NCBI GenBank assembly: GCA_947628265.1
Contig: CANQZF010000139.1
Span: forward strand, 1 to 5,082
DNA from: an uncultured Oscillospiraceae bacterium
GTDB lineage: Bacteria > Bacillota > Clostridia > Oscillospirales > Oscillospiraceae
Direction: 5' to 3'
DNA: 5,082 nt
In this document: piece after piece, positions 1-4,838 of the stretch
Layout of the letters: every line of letters begins with the position of its first letter
Position numbering within the stretch: the first letter of the stretch is position 1
The notes under the pieces: model-generated
Databases searched by the model: none
Told to the model about the DNA's origin: nothing
The model's input: the letters and a program-made list of their open reading frames with translations, nothing else
Position numbers and translations under genes: made by a program

Positions 1-494
1 TGCCCAAGAACTTCTTCCCCGCCGTTGAGAAGGGCCTTCGCGACTCCGTGGGCAGGGGCGTCCTGGCCGGCTACCCCATGGTCTATCTGAAGGCCACGCT
101 GTACGACGGCTCCTATCACCCCGTGGACTCCTCCGAAATGGCCTTCAAGACCGCCGCGAACCTGGCCTTCAAGGAGCTGGTGAACGCAAGCCCGGTGCTC
201 TTAGAGCCCATCGGACTTCTGAAGGTCACCATTCCCGACTCCAACATGGGCGATATTATGTCCGACCTCAGTAAGCGCCGGGGCAGCCCCATGGGTATGA
301 GCGTGGAGAACGGTATGCAGGTGGTGGAGGCCGAGGTCCCCATGGCCGAGATGGGCTCCTACGCCATCGACCTTCGCTCCATGACCCAGGGCAGAGGCTC
401 CTTCACCTTCGAGTTCGTCCGCTACGACGAGGCCCCGCTGAACGTCCAGCAGAAGGTCATCGAGGAGGCCAAGGCCGACGCCGACGCCGAGTAA
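1..494 (+). CDS. Translation elongation factor G, C-terminal part (EF-G2-like paralog), 5'-truncated
   Basis: This is the last 163 codons of an EF-G family GTPase, which drives ribosomal translocation in the cytoplasm. The reading frame is open from base 3 and runs off the left edge, so the GTG at 48 is internal. The visible part starts in domain IV (PKNFFPAVEKGL, LAGYPMV, DGSYHPVDSSEMAFK at residues 35-49) and continues into domain V (PVLLEP at residues 64-69, MSDLSKRRG, AEVPMAEM, LRSMTQGRG, RYDEAP). These blocks align by eye with E. coli FusA (LAGYPVV, SYHDVDSSELAFK, PVLLEP, LRSLTKGRA, KYDEAP). The PAVEKG and LYDGSYHPVDSSEMAFK wording recalls the second EF-G paralog of many bacteria (EF-G2 or FusA2-like) more than canonical FusA. 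The G domain is outside the window, so paralog identity is not certain and no gene symbol is given. The tail is short and acidic. A strong terminator follows 17 bases after the stop. Confidence 0.93.
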   Translation, partial: PKNFFPAVEKGLRDSVGRGVLAGYPMVYLKATLYDGSYHPVDSSEMAFKTAANLAFKELVNASPVLLEPIGLLKVTIPDSNMGDIMSDLSKRRGSPMGMSVENGMQVVEAEVPMAEMGSYAIDLRSMTQGRGSFTFEFVRYDEAPLNVQQKVIEEAKADADAE

Positions 495-511
495 ACCCCA
501 ATACACAAAAA

Positions 512-539
512 CCGCCCGGACCATTCCGGGCGGTTTTTT
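512..539 (+). terminator. Intrinsic terminator of the EF-G gene
   Basis: A perfect 9-bp GC-rich stem (CCGCCCGGA at 512-520 with TCCGGGCGG at 525-533) encloses the loop CCAT and is followed by six T residues (534-539). Five A residues at 507-511 precede it, so the hairpin could extend and also act on the opposite strand. Bases 512-538 are identical to 1194-1220. Confidence 0.93.
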
Positions 540-545
540 ATAAAA

Positions 546-580
546 TTACTGTTGCTATTTTATCAAAATTATGATAAAAT
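546..580 (+). promoter_or_regulatory. Likely sigma-A promoter of the toxin-antitoxin operon
   Basis: The AT-rich stretch after the terminator offers two overlapping promoter readings. One is TTGCTA (552-557), 17 bases, TAAAAT (575-580). The other is TTACTG (546-551), 18 bases, TATGAT (570-575). Either gives a very short leader ahead of the ATG at 601. The sequence alone does not decide between them. Confidence 0.6.
557..580. promoter_or_regulatory. Inverted-repeat operator candidate for toxin-antitoxin autoregulation
   Basis: ATTTTATCA (557-565) and TGATAAAAT (572-580) form a perfect 9-bp inverted repeat with a 6-base spacer. It covers the -10 region of both possible promoters. Phd/YefM antitoxins are known to bind palindromes in their own promoter and repress it, alone or with the toxin. 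The assignment rests on position and symmetry. The repeat is AT-rich, lacks a following T tract in context, and is not a terminator. Confidence 0.65.
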
Positions 581-585
581 AACCG

Positions 586-595
586 TAAGGAGGTG
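586..595 (+). promoter_or_regulatory. Strong ribosome-binding site of the antitoxin gene
   Basis: TAAGGAGGTG is a full-length match to the anti-Shine-Dalgarno sequence, with GGAGG ending 7 bases before the ATG at 601. It is stronger than the toxin's site (GGAG at 867-870, 4 bases from its ATG), in keeping with the higher antitoxin synthesis expected of type II modules. Confidence 0.85.
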
Positions 596-600
596 AGAAC

Positions 601-882
601 ATGATCAATATAAGACCGGTATCCGACCTCAGGAACAACTTCGCCGAGATCTCCCGCCTGGTCCACGAGACCGGCGAGCCCGTCTACCTCACCAAAAACG
701 GCTACGGGGATATGGTGGTGATGAGCGTCGACAAGTATGAGCAATATGTAGACAGCTTTGAAATGAATCTCAAGCTCTGGATGGCGGAGTTTGAGGAGAA
801 AAACGGCGCGCCCACTTACCCCTGGGACGAGGTCCGGCGGAGCTTTGAGAACATGATCGACGAGGCGGAGAGAAATGTATAA
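601..882 (+). CDS. Type II antitoxin, Phd/YefM family
   Basis: This 93-residue protein is the expected size for a Phd/YefM antitoxin. Residues 1-45 carry the family pattern of the N-terminal DNA-binding and dimerisation domain: INIRPVSDLRNNFAEI, then GEPVYLTKNG, then VVMSVDKYEQY. Residues 46-93 are charged and probably helical (FEMNLKLWMAEFEEK, WDEVRRSFENMIDEAERNV). In the family this half is the flexible part that wraps around and neutralises the toxin. The start is fixed by a near-perfect ribosome-binding site. The gene is first in the operon and its last 8 bases overlap the toxin start. By analogy with the family the protein should repress its own promoter through the inverted repeat at 557-580 and be proteolytically unstable; neither can be seen directly. 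Confidence 0.92.
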   Translation: MINIRPVSDLRNNFAEISRLVHETGEPVYLTKNGYGDMVVMSVDKYEQYVDSFEMNLKLWMAEFEEKNGAPTYPWDEVRRSFENMIDEAERNV

Positions 883-1186
883 AATATCGATACTCAAAAC
901 GGCGCGGGACAGCCTTGCGGAGATCGTCCACTATCACATTTTTGAGCTCAAAAACCCCGCCGCAGCCAGGAACCTCGTGGAGGAGATGGACAAGGGACTG
1001 GAAAAACTGGCAGCTTTTCCGTACGCTTGCCCGAAGTTCACTGCCTCCCTGCGCCTGAAGCGCACGTACAGAAAGCTTCTTGTCAAAAACTATGTCGTCC
1101 TCTATTGGGTCAATGAGGAGGCCAAAGAAGTCATCGTGGAGCAGATCGTCTACGCCAGGAGGGACATGGATAAATTGACACAGTAA
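875..1186 (+). CDS. Type II toxin, RelE/ParE superfamily
   Basis: This 103-residue protein has the RelE/ParE layout. A first strand (MYKISILKTARDSL) leads into a helical hairpin (LAEIVHYHIFELKNPAAARNLVEEMDKGLEKLAAFP, about residues 14-49), then the C-terminal sheet YRKLLVKNYVVLYWV (65-79) and EVIVEQIVYARRDMDKL (85-101). The YRKL...YVVLYWV...IVYARRD pattern is typical of the superfamily. It cannot be settled by eye whether it cleaves ribosome-bound mRNA (RelE-like) or poisons gyrase (ParE-like). No disruption of the frame is seen, so an intact toxin is expected. The ATG lies inside the antitoxin gene (ATGTATAA overlap, GGAG 4 bases upstream), implying translational coupling. Its codons are visibly less GC-rich than those of the flanking hydrolase gene, which fits acquired DNA but is weak evidence in so short a gene. 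Confidence 0.9.
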   Translation: MYKISILKTARDSLAEIVHYHIFELKNPAAARNLVEEMDKGLEKLAAFPYACPKFTASLRLKRTYRKLLVKNYVVLYWVNEEAKEVIVEQIVYARRDMDKLTQ

Positions 1187-1193
1187 GACCCAT

Positions 1194-1220
1194 CCGCCCG
1201 GACCATTCCGGGCGGTTTTT
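1194..1220 (+). terminator. Intrinsic terminator of the toxin-antitoxin operon
   Basis: CCGCCCGGA (1194-1202), loop CCAT, TCCGGGCGG (1207-1215), then TTTTT. It lies 7 bases after the toxin stop. All 27 bases match the terminator at 512-538, while the bases immediately outside differ on both sides. Confidence 0.93.
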
Positions 1221-1224
1221 GCGC

Positions 1225-1237
1225 TTCCGGGCGGTTT
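1225..1237 (+). repeat. Partial third copy of the terminator's 3' arm
   Basis: TTCCGGGCGGTTT (1225-1237) repeats exactly the 13 bases at 1206-1218 (descending arm plus start of the T tract) and also 524-536. It has no ascending arm of its own. Its last two T residues are the first two bases of the TTGACA -35 box of the next promoter. Confidence 0.8.
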
Positions 1238-1264
1238 GACATAGTCCGGGAAATATTGTATACT
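1236..1264 (+). promoter_or_regulatory. Near-consensus sigma-A promoter for the hydrolase-lipoprotein unit
   Basis: TTGACA (1236-1241) is a perfect -35 box, followed by a 17-base spacer and TATACT (1259-1264), five of six matches to the -10 consensus. Transcription should start near 1271, giving a leader of about 28 bases. The gene's ribosome-binding site AAAGGAG (1286-1292) ends 6 bases before the ATG at 1299. No clear operator palindrome is visible over the promoter, so strong constitutive or distantly regulated expression is plausible. Confidence 0.88.
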
Positions 1265-1298
1265 TACCTTACCGCTTGCGGCGGGAAAGGAGAAGCCT

Positions 1299-2603
1299 AT
1301 GTGGTTTGACGAGGCAGTTATCTATCAAATTTACCCCCTTGGCCTCTGCGGGGCCATGGAGGAGGGCGGGGAGGAGCACAAGATCCTGCGGCTTCTCGAC
1401 TGGGTGGAGCACATCAAGGCCCTGGGGGCCACGGCGGTGCTCTTAAACCCCGTCTTTGAGTCGGACTATCACGGGTACGACACCCGGGACTACTTTAAGA
1501 TCGACCGGCGGCTGGGGACGGAGGAGGACTTCAAAAAAGTCTGCGACGCCTTTCACGAGGCGGGCCTTCGGGTCATGCTGGACGCCGTTTTAAATCACGT
1601 GGGCCGGGGCTTCTGGGCCTTCCGGGACCTTCAGGAGCGCAAATGGGACAGCCCCTACAGGGACTGGTTCCAGGAGGTCAGCTTCGACGGCAACACGGGC
1701 TACAACGACGGCTTTTGGTACAAGGGCTGGGAAGGCCACCAGGAGCTTGTGGCGCTGAACCTATGGAACAACGAGGTGGTGGAGCACCAGTTCGCCGCCA
1801 TCCGCTCCTGGGTGGAGCGGTTTGACATCGACGGCCTACGCCTCGACGTGGCCTACTGTCTGCCCCCGGAGTACCTGCGCCGGCTTCGTAGCTTCACGGA
1901 CACCTTAAAGCCCGATTTTGTCCTCATGGGCGAGACGCTCCACGGGGACTATAACCGCTGGATGGGGGAGGAGCTGTGCCACTCCGTCACCAATTACGAG
2001 TGCTACAAGGGCCTCTGGTCCAGCTTCAACGACATGAACCTCTTTGAGATCGGCCACTCCCTGGCCCGCCAGTTCGGGCCGGAGCCCTGGACGCTCTACA
2101 AGGGGCGGCATTTACTGAGCTTCCTCGATAACCACGACGTGGAGCGAATCGCCACCAGGCTCCGGGACAAAAACGCCCTTGTGCCCGCCTGGGGCCTTCT
2201 CTTCGGGATGCCCGGCGTGCCCAGTATCTACTACGGCAGCGAGTGGGGCATGGAGGGGCGCAAATCCGACGGCGACCAGGCCCTCCGCCCCGCCCTTGAG
2301 CGCCCGGAGGAAAACGGACTTACGGCGTTTATCGCCAAGCTCGCCCACGCCAGACGCGCAAGTTGGGCGCTGATGTACGGTACATACAAAAATTTACAGA
2401 TCCAAAATAAGTACCTCGTCTTTGAAAGGGCCGTGGACTCTGAGCGGGTCATCGTGGCCGTCAACGCCTCCCCGGAGACCCAGTGGGCCCACTTCGACGC
2501 CCGGGCCGGCAGGGGCGTTGACCTCATCACCGGCGAGGAGCACGATTTCGGCGGCGGCAGCGAGCTTGCGCCGTACAGCGTGCGTTTCTGGAGGGTCCGG
2601 TGA
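1299..2603 (+). CDS. Cytoplasmic GH13 alpha-amylase-family hydrolase (maltodextrin-degrading type)
   Basis: This 434-residue protein is a glycoside hydrolase of family 13, acting on alpha-glucosidic bonds through a retaining mechanism. The GH13 signatures are in order: DEAVIYQIYP at residues 4-13 opening the (beta/alpha)8 barrel; YHGYDTRDYF (57-66); region I DAVLNHV (95-101); region II GLRLDVA (179-185) with nucleophile Asp183; region III MGETLHG (210-216) with acid/base Glu212; region IV FLDNHD (275-280) with Asp280. GMPGVPSIYYGSEWG (303-317) closes the barrel. A short beta domain fills about 372-434. All three catalytic acids are present, so activity is expected. The motifs resemble cyclomaltodextrinase/neopullulanase-type enzymes, but the N-terminal starch-binding (N or CBM34) domain usual there is missing. 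No signal peptide is seen, so it should act on imported maltodextrins in the cytoplasm. Exact specificity cannot be read from the sequence. It is first in a two-gene unit. Confidence 0.92.
   Translation: MWFDEAVIYQIYPLGLCGAMEEGGEEHKILRLLDWVEHIKALGATAVLLNPVFESDYHGYDTRDYFKIDRRLGTEEDFKKVCDAFHEAGLRVMLDAVLNHVGRGFWAFRDLQERKWDSPYRDWFQEVSFDGNTGYNDGFWYKGWEGHQELVALNLWNNEVVEHQFAAIRSWVERFDIDGLRLDVAYCLPPEYLRRLRSFTDTLKPDFVLMGETLHGDYNRWMGEELCHSVTNYECYKGLWSSFNDMNLFEIGHSLARQFGPEPWTLYKGRHLLSFLDNHDVERIATRLRDKNALVPAWGLLFGMPGVPSIYYGSEWGMEGRKSDGDQALRPALERPEENGLTAFIAKLAHARRASWALMYGTYKNLQIQNKYLVFERAVDSERVIVAVNASPETQWAHFDARAGRGVDLITGEEHDFGGGSELAPYSVRFWRVR
2590..2595 (+). promoter_or_regulatory. Ribosome-binding site that fixes the lipoprotein start at 2605
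   Basis: GGAGGG lies inside the last codons of the hydrolase gene, 9 bases before the ATG at 2605. The same frame is open back to an ATG at 2422, but only the 2605 start places a signal peptide and lipobox at the protein's N terminus. Confidence 0.8.
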
Positions 2604-2604
2604 C

Positions 2605-4569
2605 ATGAGGCGTTGGAAATTATTGGCACTCCTGCTGGCGGCGCTGCTGCTGGCGGCGCTGGCGGGGTGCGGCGGGGGAGAGGCGATAGTCACCGACCCT
2701 GTCCCCACCGCCTCCGAGCCCACATCGCCCACGGTGCCGCCCGAGCCCACGGAGGGCCAGGAGGGTGAGGCCCTGCGGTACCTCTCCTGTGTCTCCGGGC
2801 GGGAGGCGCGGGAGTCCGGGCCGGAGCTTCTGTACCTCGGCGGGGGAAAGCTCCTGCTCCTCTACAGCCGCTATGACATGGAGCGGGACATCTTCACCAC
2901 CCGGCTCCAGGTGGTGGACGCCGTTCACGACCGGGTCGCCGCCGAGACGACCCTGGACGGCTCCCTCTCGCCGGTCTCAGGCTTTGAGGGCGGCTTTATT
3001 TTGGAGGACTACAGCCTGAGCGTCTACCGGTTTTTTGACGATGAGCTCCGGGAGCCCCCCGCCTACGACCCCCCGGAGCCGGAGGGGGTCTTCTCCCCGG
3101 ACGCCGAAAGTTACTACTTCGTCTCCGCCGGCAAGCTGTGGGCGGCGGACACGGCCACCGGCGCGTTCACCGCTTTTCCGTCGGAGTATTCCGTCCGCTA
3201 CAGCCCCTGTTTCCAAAGCGGCAGCGGCGGCGGATGGCTCTTCTTAAACGCCGACAGCGCCCTGGTCCCTTTAGAGGGGATCGCCCTCACGGGCGTGGAG
3301 CTTAAGACGGGCAAGACCCGGATCTTGTCCCAGAACATCTACGACCCCTCCCCCTTGGGGGACCTTCTCACCTTCCACATGACCACCGCCGAGGGCCAGA
3401 TCGGGATGAACGACCCCTTTTACGCGGTGTCCCTGGCGGAGGGGACGGCCCTGCGCTTCCCACAGGACGAGTACGCCTTTACCGTCCTCAGGGACAGCGG
3501 CTATATCGTGTGCTTTGAGACGGACGGCGATTTTCACCTCACCGGTATGTACGTGGGCGAAATTCGGGACGGCGTCTGCGCCCTCTCCCGGGTGCCGGAG
3601 GAGGAGCCCTCCTACACCTATGGCCCCTTCGCGTACATTGACGAAGAGGAGCTCATCGCCGTCTGGACGTCCGGCGGTCGGGGCGAGGGGCTGGGGCTCA
3701 TCGATCCCCGCCTTTTAAAGGCCGATAAGACCCTTCCGGGAGAAGCCGTGGAGATGCCGGAGCTCATCGACAGCACCTTGGCGGAAAAATATGCCGCCGC
3801 CCAGGTCGTGCCTGATGCGCCGGAGTACCTGGCGGCGGAGCGGCGGCGGGCCGACGAGCTGGAGGAGCGCTACGGCATCAAGATCTATATGTCCTCCCAG
3901 TGCCGGAACATGGATATGTCCTTCAAGGGCTACGTCTGCTCCGACGAATTTTTCGCGGGCGACCCCCAGTGGGAGCGCCAGCTGACGGACCGGGCGCTTA
4001 ACGATCTGGAGGCGGGCCTCGCTAAATACCCAGAGGGCTTTTTCCGGCAGTTCCAGACCCCCACCGGCGACGGCGGCCTGCGCCTTCGCCTCACGGGGAA
4101 GATCACCGACGACTATAGCGCCGCCTGCGCCTACGCCTCCGATGCGTGGTACGACATGATCTTTGACATCCGCTACGATGTGGCCCCCAACCTCCCCCAT
4201 GAGCTGTGGCACTGCATGGAGATCTTCATAAACCGCCGCGACAGCGCTCTTTTGACGGACGAGGCGTGGCTCCGACTGGACCCGCCGGGGTTTGCCTACA
4301 CGGAGGACTACGAAAACTACCTCTACGGCGACGACGAGTACTGCTACCCCGCCGGGGAGTGGTACTTCTACGATGTCTATAGCAAGGTGAACGTCCGTGA
4401 GGACAAAGCCAGACTCATGGAGGTGGTGATGTCCCCGGAGTTTTACGACAGCCAGCGTTTCGTCTCCTCCCCGCACATCCGGGAGAAGCTCACCCTCATG
4501 TGCAAGGCCGTACGCGCCGCCTTCGACACCACCGGCTGGGGGGAGGTCTATTGGGAGAGGTTTCAGTGA
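2605..4569 (+). CDS. Predicted lipoprotein with propeller-like region and C-terminal HExxH putative zinc metallopeptidase domain
   Basis: From the chosen ATG the protein has 654 residues. Residues 1-21 form a lipoprotein signal (MRRWK, then a Leu/Ala core) ending in lipobox LAGC with Cys22 as lipidation site. Residues 28-52 are a Pro/Thr/Glu-rich linker. About 57-375 show repeated beta-rich segments like blades of a propeller, for example GVFSPDAESYYFVSAGKLWAAD (split at 161-181) and GVELKTGKTRIL (230-241). From about 387 the protein becomes helical and carries LPHELWHCMEIF at 530-541, a full HExxH motif with His532, Glu533 and His536. It is followed by DEAWLRLDPPGFAY (552-565) and NVREDKARLMEVVM (596-609). 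Glu599 or Glu553 could be the third zinc ligand. Thus an extracellular membrane-anchored peptidase of the HExxH type is inferred; the substrate is unknown. I do not recognise a named family. It starts 1 base after the hydrolase stop, indicating co-transcription and translational coupling. Confidence 0.8.
   Translation: MRRWKLLALLLAALLLAALAGCGGGEAIVTDPVPTASEPTSPTVPPEPTEGQEGEALRYLSCVSGREARESGPELLYLGGGKLLLLYSRYDMERDIFTTRLQVVDAVHDRVAAETTLDGSLSPVSGFEGGFILEDYSLSVYRFFDDELREPPAYDPPEPEGVFSPDAESYYFVSAGKLWAADTATGAFTAFPSEYSVRYSPCFQSGSGGGWLFLNADSALVPLEGIALTGVELKTGKTRILSQNIYDPSPLGDLLTFHMTTAEGQIGMNDPFYAVSLAEGTALRFPQDEYAFTVLRDSGYIVCFETDGDFHLTGMYVGEIRDGVCALSRVPEEEPSYTYGPFAYIDEEELIAVWTSGGRGEGLGLIDPRLLKADKTLPGEAVEMPELIDSTLAEKYAAAQVVPDAPEYLAAERRRADELEERYGIKIYMSSQCRNMDMSFKGYVCSDEFFAGDPQWERQLTDRALNDLEAGLAKYPEGFFRQFQTPTGDGGLRLRLTGKITDDYSAACAYASDAWYDMIFDIRYDVAPNLPHELWHCMEIFINRRDSALLTDEAWLRLDPPGFAYTEDYENYLYGDDEYCYPAGEWYFYDVYSKVNVREDKARLMEVVMSPEFYDSQRFVSSPHIREKLTLMCKAVRAAFDTTGWGEVYWERFQ
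2632..2661 (+). repeat. In-frame 15-bp tandem duplication in the signal peptide
   Basis: CTGCTGGCGGCGCTG occurs twice without a gap (2632-2646 and 2647-2661) and encodes LLAAL-LLAAL, residues 10-19 of the lipoprotein. It makes up the hydrophobic core of the signal peptide. Being a multiple of three, gain or loss of a unit would change signal length without a frameshift. Confidence 0.9.
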
Positions 4570-4581
4570 AGATGGGTCGCC

Positions 4582-4602
4582 GGGGCCGCCCCCGGCGGCC
4601 CC
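4582..4602. repeat. GC-only hairpin just after the lipoprotein stop
   Basis: GGGGCCGCC (4582-4590) and GGCGGCCCC (4594-4602) form a perfect 9-bp stem with loop CCC, 12 bases after the stop codon. The following bases are pyrimidine-rich but have no unbroken T tract, so it may protect the mRNA 3' end or act as a poor terminator. Confidence 0.6.
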
Positions 4603-4607
4603 ACTTC

Positions 4608-4635
4608 TTCACTATTCACTTTTCACTTTTCACTA
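4608..4635. repeat. Four tandem TTCACTW heptamers
   Basis: TTCACTA, TTCACTT, TTCACTT, TTCACTA run without gaps over 4608-4635. The variable seventh base is A in the outer units and T in the inner two. On the other strand the unit reads WAGTGAA. Confidence 0.9.
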
Positions 4636-4674
4636 TTTTAGCCCCTCCCTCCGGGAGGGGGCAGGGGGTGGGGG
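4636..4674. repeat. Hairpin related to the right arm of the neighbouring fold-back element
   Basis: CCCCTCCC (4642-4649) and GGGAGGGG (4653-4660) form an 8-bp stem with loop TCC. It is preceded by TTTTA and followed by a G-rich run (AGGGGGTGGGGGT, 4663-4675). The order T-tract, GCCC-rich arm, G-rich arm, AGGGG-TGGGG matches the right arm of the element at 4683-4861 read on the minus strand, so this may be a remnant of a related element. Confidence 0.5.
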
Positions 4675-4682
4675 TCAAATCA

Positions 4683-4708
4683 GCGGCCCGGAGGGCCGCA
4701 ACCTTTTT
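4683..4708 (+). terminator. Possible terminator of the hydrolase-lipoprotein unit
   Basis: GCGGCCC (4683-4689), loop GGA, GGGCCGC (4693-4699), then AACC and TTTTT (4704-4708). The T tract is displaced by four bases, so efficiency is uncertain. It is the first stem plus T-run downstream of the lipoprotein and also forms the left end of the fold-back element. Confidence 0.45.
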
Positions 4709-4710
4709 AG

Positions 4711-4734
4711 CCTTCCCCGCTTAGGCGGGGAAGG
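4711..4734. repeat. 10-bp hairpin inside the left arm of the fold-back element
   Basis: CCTTCCCCGC (4711-4720) and GCGGGGAAGG (4725-4734) pair perfectly around loop TTAG. The same left strand can alternatively pair with GCGGGGAGGGC (4829-4839) in the right arm, so the element has two competing folds. Confidence 0.8.
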
Positions 4735-4815
4735 TGGCGCGCAGCGACGGATGAGGTGAGAAGGTGCGTTCATCGGACTGCTTCCTGATTTGCAACCCTC
4801 TCACCTCACCCCTAC

Positions 4816-4838
4816 CCCTCTCCGCCCTGCGGGGAGGG
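4816..4838. repeat. 10-bp hairpin inside the right arm of the fold-back element
   Basis: CCCTCTCCGC (4816-4825) pairs with GCGGGGAGGG (4829-4838) around loop CCT, with one G-T pair. Five A residues at 4840-4844 follow, so on the minus strand a T tract precedes the hairpin, mirroring the left arm. Confidence 0.75.

Noticed and set aside
201..524. Minus-strand frame opposite the EF-G gene
   Set aside because: The sense strand encodes an unmistakable EF-G C terminus, and the antisense product is Gly/Val/Leu/His-rich without motifs.
538..897. Minus-strand frame opposite the antitoxin gene
   Set aside because: It covers the antitoxin and its promoter region in reverse. The sense protein has clear Phd/YefM motifs, and no independent signals support the antisense frame.
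2422..2604. Upstream extension of the lipoprotein reading frame to an ATG at 2422
   Set aside because: It would overlap the hydrolase gene by about 180 bases and bury the signal peptide and lipobox 61 residues inside the protein. GGAGGG at 2590-2595 supports the start at 2605.
3715..4476. 253-codon open frame on the minus strand
   Set aside because: It is wholly antisense to the lipoprotein's C-terminal domain. Its composition (runs of VV, GG, HHH) is what the GC-rich coding strand produces in reverse, and it has no recognisable motif or operon context.
4500..4724. Small + strand frame across the lipoprotein end and the repeats
   Set aside because: It starts inside the lipoprotein gene in another frame, lacks a ribosome-binding site and reads through hairpins and the heptamer array, giving a low-complexity peptide.
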